Shown one piece after another: positions 1-8,800 of a stretch of DNA of 64,000 bases (its first letter is position 1; every line of letters begins with the position of its first letter). The notes beneath the pieces were generated by a model. It did no database searches, had not been told where the DNA came from, and saw only the letters and a program-made list of their open reading frames with translations. A program made the translations under genes and the position numbers. Location of the stretch: assembly GCF_900107275.1 (NCBI RefSeq), contig NZ_FNPI01000011.1, positions 109,729 to 173,728 of the forward strand, read 5' to 3'. The DNA is from Evansella caseinilytica. Lineage in GTDB: Bacteria > Bacillota > Bacilli > Bacillales > Salisediminibacteriaceae.

Positions 1-789
1 TTCTTCAGTATTCCTTTTCTATCTGTACCGACAGCTGCCGGCGAGGAAGTATATTCGTTTTCCAAAAATAACGTTGCCTACGAGGAGGATCACGGCGTTT
101 TCGATGATTTCGCGGGAAGCTTTGTCCTGTATGATGCTAATAACGACCAGTACACAATCTACAATGAAAACGAAAGCACCGCCAGATATTCGCCTGCTTC
201 CACCTATAAAATATACAGTGCCTTGTTTGCGCTGGAGTCCGGGGTTATTACAGAGGACAATAATCAATTGATCTGGGATGGAACCGAGCATCTCTACGAG
301 GAATGGAATCAGGATCAGGACTTGTATACCGCAATGAAGTACTCTGTCAACTGGTATTTTCAGCATCTCGACCGGCAAACAGGTAGCGAGCAATTACAGC
401 ATTATTTTCAGCAAATTCATTATGGAAATCAAACATTGTCAAATCAAATCGACAATTACTGGTTGGATTCTTCGTTAAAGATTTCCCCTGTTGAGCAAGT
501 GGAGGTGCTGAAGAAGTTTTATGCTAACGAGTTTGCCTTCGACGAAGCGAACGTCACTACGGTGAAGGAAAGCATGTATTTGGAAGAACGGAATGCTGCG
601 CGATTATTTGGTAAAACGGGAAGTGTGACTGTCAACGACGAACAGGGAGAAGGCTGGTTTGTCGGTTACGTGGAAGCGGACGACAACACGTATTTCTTTG
701 CCGTTCATATTCGCGGTGGGGAAGAAGCCGGAGGGAAAGCGGCTTCTAACATCGCCCTTTCGATATTGGAGAATCAGGGGATCTATTGA
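1..789 (+). CDS. blaR1: BlaR1-type beta-lactam sensor, C-terminal part (5' end outside the window)
   Basis: The frame is open from base 1 and carries the extracellular penicillin-sensor domain of a BlaR1/MecR1 signal transducer. The acylated-serine motif STYK is at bases 199-210, followed by a long stretch typical of BlaR1 (WDGT, EWNQDQDL, YWLDSSLKISP) and the KTG box at 613-621. The family senses beta-lactams outside the cell, then its N-terminal zinc protease domain inactivates the repressor BlaI; that domain and blaI should lie upstream of the window. Class D beta-lactamases share this fold, but the EWNQDQDL and LDRQ segments fit BlaR1/MecR1 better. The downstream PBP genes with BlaI-like operators support the call. 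A hairpin terminator follows at 817. Confidence 0.85.
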   Translation, partial: FFSIPFLSVPTAAGEEVYSFSKNNVAYEEDHGVFDDFAGSFVLYDANNDQYTIYNENESTARYSPASTYKIYSALFALESGVITEDNNQLIWDGTEHLYEEWNQDQDLYTAMKYSVNWYFQHLDRQTGSEQLQHYFQQIHYGNQTLSNQIDNYWLDSSLKISPVEQVEVLKKFYANEFAFDEANVTTVKESMYLEERNAARLFGKTGSVTVNDEQGEGWFVGYVEADDNTYFFAVHIRGGEEAGGKAASNIALSILENQGIY

Positions 790-816
790 TTCGCTTCCCC
801 TTAACAGGAAAAAAGC

Positions 817-858
817 GGAGCTTCAGCGGCGGGATGCTTGCTGAAGGCTCCTTTATTT
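817..858 (+). terminator. Rho-independent terminator after blaR1
   Basis: GGAGC-TTCAGC at 817-827 pairs with GCTGAAG-GCTCC at 840-851 and is followed by TTTATTTT. It lies 28 bases after the blaR1 stop codon. Confidence 0.75.
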
Positions 859-1025
859 TGTCCTCCCTCATAAACCCTTCTTGAGGACAATCTGAGCCGC
901 ACCGGACTCGATTTTGTCCTCATAAGCTTTTCTGTCCCATGGAGGCTCCCGCCGCTCGCGATTGGGGCCGCCAGACCTGCTTCCCATTGTGCTGTTCTTC
1001 TTTTTTGTGCATAATTAAGTATTTT

Positions 1026-3035
1026 CTATTGATTCAAGTAATCGGACAGGATATTTTTTGCCAGTGGTACGGCAGCTTTACTGCCGCCCTTATCTTTTAC
1101 ATCTTCCAAAACGATTGCCAGCGACAGGCTTGCCGAATCTAAATCTGTCACGACAATCCAGCCGTTTTCACTGCCGCTCTCATCCGTTTGTGATGCTTTT
1201 ATTTCTGCTGTGCCTGTCTTTCCCGCTAAGGAGACGCCTGAAATTTTGGCGGCAGACGCTGTCCCGCCATCTCCCTCAATCACAGCGGTAAAGGCTTGCT
1301 GGAGGACAGAAAGATGTTCAGGTGAGATAGCAGCTTCTTTCCATATTTTTGCTTCCTGTTTATCGGAAATAACAAGAAACGGTGCCATGATATTTCCTTC
1401 ATTAGTTAGAGCGCTGTATGCAAGGGCCATATGGAGGGGCGTCACCATAATCTCCCCCTGTCCATAGCCTGAATCGGCGAGCAAAATATCGTTATCAATG
1501 GTTTCAGCGTTTGCTAGTTGACCGTTGGGGAAGGGATACCCAGTATTGAGTTCTTCTCCTATGCCAAACTTCTTCGCTCCGTCCAGGAAACGGTCACTTT
1601 CCAATTGAAGGGCACTCATGGCAAAATAAATATTATCCGAAAACTGGATGGCGTCCATTAAATGGACGGCTGCCTGATGATTCACCCGGGTAATGCTGTA
1701 GTTTCCCCAGCTGCTGTCTTTCTGCCAGGAACGACCATTTATCGCTATTTTCACGTCGGGATCAATTGTGCCGTTTTCCAGTCCGATAGCGGCGGTAAGC
1801 AGCTTAAAGACAGAGCCGGGAGAATACAGCTTGGTGAAGCGGTTTTCCTCATCGGCATAGCCGCTTTCTTCTCGCTGCTGCTGCTCTGTTTTTGTAATAT
1901 AGGTTGTATAGCGATTGGCGTTATAGGAAGGTGCGCTAACGAGTGCGAGCACTTCCCCGGTTTTAGGATGAACGGCTGCCGCCGCGCCTGTATCTCCCTT
2001 CATTTCGTCATAAATCCGCTTTTGTAAATCAGCATCAATCGTTAACTGAATATCCTGCCCATTTTGCGGCTCCTTCCTAGCAAGGGACGATATTTTTTTC
2101 CCGTCCCGTTCGATATAAATGTCCACTCCACTTTGTCCGCGTAAAACCTCTTCATATACCTGTTCAAGTCCGGCTTTTCCTATGAAAGAGGAACTGTCGT
2201 AACCTTTGCCTTCCTGATTCTCCAGCTCCTCCGCCGTGATTTCCCCGATGTAGCCAAGGAGTCTGCCGAAAGCTTCCTCGTTTATGTATACCCTGGATTG
2301 CTTCGGGTATACGAGAATCCCTTCCTCTTCTCTGCCGATAATCTGCGGGAGCATGTCATTGTCCGGAAGTATATCGACTAGCGGTACAAAGTGGCTTGGA
2401 TTTGTATTTGCTTCTAATTTTTTTGTAATGACATCCTGATTGATATCCAAAATAGCTGCCAGCTCTTGTATTTTCTCTTCTCGCCGACTTTTATCAAAGG
2501 TTTCCGGAGCGATGCCAACTGTATTGATTTCCCGATCCTCGGCAAGTGCCCTTCCGCTTCTGTCAAGAATCTTTCCTCTTTTGGCGTTTATCGTAGTGAT
2601 TCGCACTTTGTCGCCATTTTTCATGCTCGGAAAAATTAAACTTTCATCCCACTCGATTTTCCATTGGTTCTCTTCTTTCGTTAACACGAGCTGATAGTCT
2701 GTCATCTTCATTTTTCCGGCCGCTGTTTCCATTTCCAGAGAAAAGTGAATCGTATCCTCTTTCTCGTCATGGTCGACCTTTGATATCTTTAGTTTCTCGG
2801 CCTGGATGCCATTAAAGATATTTGTATATCTTTCCAGAAATTCATCTTCGGATATATATGCTTTTGACTCCTCGCTTAATAAAAGATAAAGACCTTCAAA
2901 ATCCTTTGCTGTCAGCTTTTCCTTAAAACTGTCAAACGCTGCATCGATCCCGTTTTCACTTGAACATCCGGAAAGAAAGGAGAATGCAACAGAAAGACAC
3001 AGCAGCAAGATATAAGACGTGCAATGAACCTTCAA
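1026..3035 (-). CDS. MecA/PbpC-like class B penicillin-binding lipoprotein
   Basis: A transpeptidase that cross-links peptidoglycan outside the membrane. The N-terminal lipobox (LSGC) predicts a lipoprotein. Next come an NTF2-like MecA_N domain (about residues 25-145), a PBP dimerisation domain, and a transpeptidase domain with SVFK (serine near residue 408), SDN and KTGT motifs. This order matches PBP2a (MecA) and B. subtilis PbpC. The open frame reaches a TTG at 3044 that abuts the AGGAGG ribosome site (3050-3045), so the TTG at 3035, nine bases past it, is the likelier start (669 residues). It is divergent from a second PBP gene, and the region between them holds BlaI-like dyads. With blaR1 nearby, it is probably beta-lactam inducible; low affinity for beta-lactams is inferred only. 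Confidence 0.85.
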   Translation of the reverse strand: MKVHCTSYILLLCLSVAFSFLSGCSSENGIDAAFDSFKEKLTAKDFEGLYLLLSEESKAYISEDEFLERYTNIFNGIQAEKLKISKVDHDEKEDTIHFSLEMETAAGKMKMTDYQLVLTKEENQWKIEWDESLIFPSMKNGDKVRITTINAKRGKILDRSGRALAEDREINTVGIAPETFDKSRREEKIQELAAILDINQDVITKKLEANTNPSHFVPLVDILPDNDMLPQIIGREEEGILVYPKQSRVYINEEAFGRLLGYIGEITAEELENQEGKGYDSSSFIGKAGLEQVYEEVLRGQSGVDIYIERDGKKISSLARKEPQNGQDIQLTIDADLQKRIYDEMKGDTGAAAAVHPKTGEVLALVSAPSYNANRYTTYITKTEQQQREESGYADEENRFTKLYSPGSVFKLLTAAIGLENGTIDPDVKIAINGRSWQKDSSWGNYSITRVNHQAAVHLMDAIQFSDNIYFAMSALQLESDRFLDGAKKFGIGEELNTGYPFPNGQLANAETIDNDILLADSGYGQGEIMVTPLHMALAYSALTNEGNIMAPFLVISDKQEAKIWKEAAISPEHLSVLQQAFTAVIEGDGGTASAAKISGVSLAGKTGTAEIKASQTDESGSENGWIVVTDLDSASLSLAIVLEDVKDKGGSKAAVPLAKNILSDYLNQ

Positions 3036-3115
3036 TGAACACAACCTCCTTACTAAAAAAGTGGTTACTTACTGACTGATAACAGTCAGAAGTTTTAAAC
3101 TTGCACAATCATTAC

Positions 3116-3150
3116 TTACACGTGTAATATTTAAAGTATTACATATGTAA
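3116..3150. promoter_or_regulatory. Two BlaI/MecI-type operator dyads
   Basis: TTACACGTGTAA (3116-3127) and TTACATATGTAA (3139-3150) are perfect 12-bp palindromes with centres 23 bp apart. Both contain the TACA...TGTA half-sites bound by BlaI/MecI repressors. They lie 81-115 bp upstream of the MecA-like gene start. Confidence 0.75.
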
Positions 3151-3225
3151 TTTTTGTGGTCAACAGGTATTTTTCAGCAAATTTTCCCCTGCGCTGTTTT
3201 AAACGCTTTGCTATTATCATTGAAA

Positions 3226-3237
3226 TTACATTTGTAA
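3226..3237. promoter_or_regulatory. Third BlaI/MecI-type operator dyad
   Basis: TTACATTTGTAA carries the same TACA/TGTA half-sites as the dyads at 3116 and 3139. It is 46 bp upstream of the start of the second PBP gene and is placed to control that rightward gene. Confidence 0.65.
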
Positions 3238-3282
3238 TATTTGTTGGTTTCATAAAGTAGAAGAAACAAGGAAGGTGTGGCG

Positions 3283-5376
3283 ATGGCCATGAAGAAGCAA
3301 GAGAACAATAAGATAAGTCAACTGCGGGCGAGGCTGAATGTCTTGTTTTTACTCGTATTTCTATTATTTTCGGCATTAATTATTCGCTTGGGCATGATCC
3401 AAATTGTGAGGGGAGAAGAATACGCAAATCAGTCGGCGAAGCAGGCAAATACTACAATTACCTATACGCAATCAGCACCGAGAGGAATGATTTATGATCG
3501 ACATGGTCACGTCATTGTAGGGAATGCTCCGGAATATGCGATTACTTATACACGTTATGGCAACGCCACGACAAGTGAAATGCTGGCATCGGCAGAGATT
3601 CTTGCTAGTTTTTTAGAAGTGGATATTTCCAGATTGACAGTGCGTGATAAAAAGGATTATTGGCTGCTGACACATCCAGATGAAGCAGCGGGGCTTGTTT
3701 CACAACAAGAGCAAAAACAGCTGTGGGAAGCCGGGGGGCAAGCAGGAAAATCAAAAAGCGAGATAGATGAAGAAGTGTATCAGCTTCAGCTGGAGCGCAT
3801 TACGGAGGAGCAGTTACATCCATTGACGGATCATGACCTGCAAGTGTCCGCCATCTATAGCAAAATGGCTTCCGGGTCTGTAGGTTCAACACGAGTGATG
3901 ATTAGCGGGAACAACTCCATGAAGAAGGAAAAAACAATCACTTACGAGGAATTTGCCGCAGTGAGTGAACATCTATCGCAATTACCGGGAGTTGATGCAG
4001 TAGTCGACTGGAATCGAATATATCCATATGGAGACGTGCTGCGGTCCGTGTTAGGAAATGTTTCAACCGAAGAGGAAGGCTTGCCCGGCGAAAAGCTCGA
4101 TTATTATGTAGCGCGCGGCTACAGCAGAAATGATCGTGTCGGGACCAGCTATATCGAGGAAGTGTATGAGGAGATGCTCCATGGTACAAAAACGAAGCTG
4201 GAAGTACATGCGGATAACGAAGGAAACATAACCGACTACACGATCCTTTATGCAGGAGAAAAGGGAAATGACCTAGTATTGACGCTGGATATGATGCTGC
4301 AGGAAAAAACAGAGGCAATCGTCGAAGCACAATTATGGAACGCCCATGCTGCCAGATCCACGGCCGACCGTGCTTTTGTTGTCGTCATGGACCCGCGCAC
4401 CGGGGAAATCTTGTCTATGGTCGGCAAGCGGATTATCACAAATGAAAAAATCGGTAAAAAAGAAATGCAGGACTATGCCCTTGGGACGTTTTCGTCTGCC
4501 TATGAATTAGGGTCGGCAGTGAAAGGGGCGACTTTGTTGACAGCGTGGGAGACCGGCGCGCTTTCCCCTGGAGATTACTTGTTTGATGAAAAGCTGAACA
4601 TCCGAGGAACACCATTAAAGGGGTCTTATTCCAATATGGGGAGCATCAATGACTTGACGGCTTTGTACCGCTCTTCTAACGCCTATATGTTTAAAGCGGT
4701 TATTGCCATGGGCGGCGGAAAATATGCCAGCGGTCAAGGATTGAATTTAAACAGCAGCCTGCTTGATGATATGCGGTATTATTTCGGTCAATTCGGCCTT
4801 GGCGTTTTAACCGGAATCGATTTGCCAAACGAGACGGAGGGTTATATTGGGACAGGCTCGGCTGCCCAGCACCCTGGGTTTGCCTTGGATCTGGCAATTG
4901 GGCAGTATGATACTTATACACCGATGCAGCTGGCGCAATATGTATCAACCATCGCCAACGGCGGTTATCGTATGAAGCCGCAGCTCCTAAAAGCCGTACT
5001 TGAGCCGCAGAAAGATGTTGAAGACTCCCAGAGAGTCGTTGAAGGGCTTAGTCCGGTTGTATTAAACAAAGCGGCAATGAACGAGTCGTGGATCGAGCGG
5101 GTGCAGGAAGGATTTAAAGCAGTCATGCACAATAGCCTTGGAACAGGATATGCTTATTTTCATGACAGTGACTATTATCCGGCTGGTAAGACGGGAACAG
5201 CAGAAGCAACGGTGAATGGTCAGGATGTGGAAAATGTCACGCTTGTCGCTTATGCCCCTTACGACAATCCCGAAGTAGCCATCGCCGTTGTTGTCCCTTG
5301 GGCGGAAGAAAACTCACCTGCCGCCAAACTCATCGGGAGGCAGGTATTAGATGTCTACTTTACCGAAATAAAATAA
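3283..5376 (+). CDS. Class B penicillin-binding protein, PbpA/PbpH-like
   Basis: A membrane-anchored peptidoglycan transpeptidase. Residues about 15-40 form one N-terminal transmembrane segment, followed by the dimerisation domain starting at APRGMIYDRHG and a transpeptidase domain. The motifs are SAVK (Ser about 411), SSN and KTGT (about residue 635). The length (697) matches elongation-type PBPs such as B. subtilis PbpA/PbpH. The frame opens at GTG 3277, but AGGAAGG at 3269-3275 spaces best with ATG 3283. It is divergent from the MecA-like gene and has a BlaI-like dyad 46 bp upstream, so co-induction by beta-lactams is likely. Whether it is a resistance PBP or an ordinary elongation PBP under unusual control cannot be told from sequence. 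Confidence 0.85.
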   Translation: MAMKKQENNKISQLRARLNVLFLLVFLLFSALIIRLGMIQIVRGEEYANQSAKQANTTITYTQSAPRGMIYDRHGHVIVGNAPEYAITYTRYGNATTSEMLASAEILASFLEVDISRLTVRDKKDYWLLTHPDEAAGLVSQQEQKQLWEAGGQAGKSKSEIDEEVYQLQLERITEEQLHPLTDHDLQVSAIYSKMASGSVGSTRVMISGNNSMKKEKTITYEEFAAVSEHLSQLPGVDAVVDWNRIYPYGDVLRSVLGNVSTEEEGLPGEKLDYYVARGYSRNDRVGTSYIEEVYEEMLHGTKTKLEVHADNEGNITDYTILYAGEKGNDLVLTLDMMLQEKTEAIVEAQLWNAHAARSTADRAFVVVMDPRTGEILSMVGKRIITNEKIGKKEMQDYALGTFSSAYELGSAVKGATLLTAWETGALSPGDYLFDEKLNIRGTPLKGSYSNMGSINDLTALYRSSNAYMFKAVIAMGGGKYASGQGLNLNSSLLDDMRYYFGQFGLGVLTGIDLPNETEGYIGTGSAAQHPGFALDLAIGQYDTYTPMQLAQYVSTIANGGYRMKPQLLKAVLEPQKDVEDSQRVVEGLSPVVLNKAAMNESWIERVQEGFKAVMHNSLGTGYAYFHDSDYYPAGKTGTAEATVNGQDVENVTLVAYAPYDNPEVAIAVVVPWAEENSPAAKLIGRQVLDVYFTEIK

Positions 5377-5402
5377 TACCTAGGAATACGTTGGCAGGCA
5401 AC

Positions 5403-5432
5403 TCCTTATGCGTAGAGACGGCTTCGCATAAG
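5403..5432. other. Intergenic hairpin after the PBP gene
   Basis: CCTTATGCG (5403-5411) pairs with CGCATAAGG near 5424-5432. There is no following run of T, so it may be a structural element or a weak terminator of the PBP gene. Confidence 0.45.
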
Positions 5433-5542
5433 GGAAGTTAACCTCGCAAGCAAAGAGGTGCTTCTCTCTCTGCCCGGGCGACGAAAAAATAGTGAATATA
5501 GACGGAATTCCACGAAAAGGTGGCGGAAAAAACCTGCATTTC

Positions 5543-5675
5543 GACGGAAATACTGGACATGCAGACGGGAAAATCTCGATTTTGGCGGAACTATTGAACA
5601 AGCAGACGGAAATAATCCCTATTTCGACGGGATAACTGATCAAAATGACGGGAAAAAGTTAAAAGTCGACGGCAT
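5543..5675. repeat. Degenerate tandem repeat, unit about 42 bp
   Basis: Units start with (G/A)(G/A)CGGAA or GACGGG at 5543, 5584, 5626 and 5668, so the period is 41-42 bp. Each unit holds an inner (A)GACGG(G/A)AA block about 20 bp from its start. The unit is a multiple of three and keeps a short frame open, but that frame has no ribosome site, so I read it as non-coding. The rest of 5377-5824 shows only the hairpin at 5403 and the helicase ribosome site. Confidence 0.6.
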
Positions 5676-5824
5676 TGCAAAATTATGACTAAAGCATCCG
5701 TCAAGCCAATTCGTATTTTCCAACCTGCTCTTTCTAAAACAGACGACTTGTTGTTTTCAATCAGTCAACTATCATGTAATCTTAAATCAGGTGAGCATTG
5801 AGGACTAAAAAAGAAGGTGAGAAT

Positions 5825-8800
5825 ATGACCGCTGACATACTTGCGTTGTTTCATCCGCTTATCCGGAAATGGTTCAAAGAAAAAGTTGGCAGCCCTACCG
5901 ACATTCAAAAACAGGCCTGGCCCCTTATTGCCGAAGGCGAGCACGTGTTGATTACCGCACCCACGGGCAGCGGGAAAACGTTGACGGCGTTTCTTTGGGC
6001 CTTGCAAAAGCTGATCACCAACGAGTGGCAGAGCGGACAAGTACGAGTATTGTACATTTCCCCTCTAAAAGCGTTAAACAATGATGTGCAGCGCAACTTG
6101 TTGAAGCCGCTTGCAGAACTGCAAAGCTATTTTTCGGCAGCAGATGAATATTTTCCCGCAGTACAGGTGCTGACCCGGAGCGGAGATACTCCGCAAGCGG
6201 AACGGCGGAAGATGCTGCGCCGGCCGCCGGAAATACTGATCACAACACCCGAGAGCTTGAATGTCATGCTGTCGTCAAAAAACAGCCGCAAGCTTTTCCA
6301 TGGCGTTGAAACGGTGATCCTTGACGAAATTCACGCCGTCCTTGACAGCAAGCGGGGAACACATTTGATGACTGCCGTGGAACGGCTCGTTCCGCTGACC
6401 GGTGAATTCCAACGTGTTGCCCTATCTGCAACAATACGCCCGCTGGAGCCGGTGGCGGACTTCATCGGTGGCTTTACTGCGAAGCCGGCAGGAGAGGAAT
6501 ATCGCTATGAAAAACGTCCGGTGAGGATTTGTAAATCAACGACGAAGAAAGAATACAGCCTAACGGTGGACACCATCATGCAGCATATGGATGACCAGGA
6601 GCAGGAAGACGCGCTCTGGCAAACATTAGCTGTCACGTTCACAAAAGAGATTCGTCAAAACAAAGCGACGCTGGTGTTTTGCAACAACCGGCGGGCGGTG
6701 GAGAAAATGACCCGGCTTATTAACGATTACGCAGGGGAGGCGCTTGTCTATTCTCATCACGGCTCTCTGGCGCGCGAGCTGCGCCTGGCGGTGGAAGAAA
6801 AACTGAAAGGCGGAGAATTAAAAGGGATCATTGCCACGAATTCCCTAGAACTAGGGATTGATATTGGCAATCTTGATGCGGTGCTGCTTGTACAGACGCC
6901 GCCGTCTCTGACCTCTGCGATTCAGAGAATCGGCAGAGCCGGTCACGGTGTCGGCCAGGTTAGCCGCGGAACACTTTATCCGGTTTATGGACGGGATTTT
7001 CTTGAAGCAGCTGTGACCTCTCTTGCGTTGCCGGAAGCTGACATTGAACCGGTGACGCCAATGGAGGCGCCGCTTGACATCCTTGCGCAGATACTGCTGT
7101 CAATGACTTCCGTTGAAATATGGGATACGGACGAGCTGTATGCTTTTATCAAAACAAGCTATCCTTATAGAAATTTGGCGCGCAAAAGCTATGATCTGGT
7201 GCTTGAGATGTTGGCAGGGCGCTATGCGGATACCCGTCTGCGTGAGCTTCGTCCGAGAGTGGTGCTTGATAAGCTGGACCGGACCGTGAAAGCCCGGGAC
7301 GGGATCGCCCTGCTTCTTTATCAAGGCGGCGGCACCATTCCTGACCGCGGGTATTATGATCTGCGGTTAGCCGATACAAAAGCGAAGCTCGGTGAATTGG
7401 ATGAAGAGTTTGTTTGGGAGCGGAATATTGGCGAATCGTTTCTGTTGGGAACGCAGGTTTGGCGAATTTTACGAATTACCCATAATGATGTGGAAGTTAT
7501 TCCTGGTGATCAAACGATCAATATTATCCCGTTCTGGCGGTCGGAAGAGCAAAACAGAGATTTCTTTTACGCGGAAAAAATTGCTTGCTTTCTGGAAAAC
7601 GCTGAACAAAGCTTGGATAACGGGGAGTTAGCCGGCCAATTGACCAGTGAACTTCAGTGGTCACCGGAAGCGGCGGAGCGATTAACGAGATTTCTTTTGC
7701 AACAACGAGAAACCACCGGTACCTCTTTACCGCACCGACACCATCTGTTAATCGAACATGTCGAGGATCTGCTTAACAAATCCGACAATAAGCAGGTGGT
7801 CCTGCATACCCTTTGGGGCGGGAAAGTAAACCGGCCATATGCTATGGCACTGTCTGCCGCCTGGGAAAAAAAGTATGGCTACCCGCTTGAAATATACGCG
7901 AATAACGACAGCATTATGCTGATGCTGCCGCACAGTTTTGCGCCGCAGGAATTATTGACGCTCGTATCTCCGGATAATCTCGAGTCGCTGCTGCGGCAAA
8001 AGCTGGAAAGCAGCGGCTTTTTCGGGGCGAAATTTCGTGAAAATGCCGGACGTGCCTTGCTTTTGCCGAAAGCCGGCTTCAAAAACCGAATGCCACTGTG
8101 GCTTAACCGGCTGCGGGCAAAAAAAATGATGGCGGCTGTTTCCAATTATTCTGATTTCCCGATGATGCTGGAAACATGGCGCAGTTGCTTGGCGGATGAA
8201 TTTGATCTCAATACGGTGAAGCAGTTGCTCGATGAAATCAACAGCGGACAGATTCAAGTCAGTGAAGCGGTGACTAACCGGCCGTCTCCGTTTTCTGCGG
8301 ATCTTATCTGGCGGCAGACCAACAAATATATGTATGAAGACGACACCCCATTTTCAGAGAAAAAATCTGGGTTAAGTGAAGCATTGCTGAAAGAATTGGT
8401 TTATTCGCCGCAACTGCGGCCGGAGCTGCCGGAGGAGTTAATCAGGCAGCTGGATGAGAAGCTCAAGCGAACGGCTCCCGGCTACGCTCCTGCCGATGAA
8501 GAGGAACTGCTGCTCTGGCTAAAGGAGCGCCTGTATATTCCAGCTGCGGAAGCGGACGCGCTTTTTTCAGCAATCAGAAGAGACCATTCCGTAAAGTCGG
8601 CGGATTTAAAGTGGGAACTGGCAAAGAAGGCAGCCTGGATTCAGCTGCCGCAAACGGAGCAGCCTGGCTTATGCGCGCTGGAGGTATTGCCGCAGTTATG
8701 TTCGGCTTTGGAGCTGCCGCTGACGGCGTTAAAGATAATGCCTTTGCATGAGAAGGCAGAAAGTGCGCTGACTAATGGCATACGAAAGCTGGAGGCTTTC

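Noticed and set aside
1..789. Partial frame as a class D beta-lactamase
   Set aside because: The EWNQDQDL, LDRQ and YWLDSSLKISP segments match the BlaR1/MecR1 sensor better, and blaR1 fits the BlaI-like operators downstream.
5458..5688. 76-residue frame with 14-residue repeats (ADGNN, DGITDQNDGKK)
   Set aside because: It arises from the 42-bp tandem repeat, which is a multiple of three. There is no start signal and no recognisable protein.
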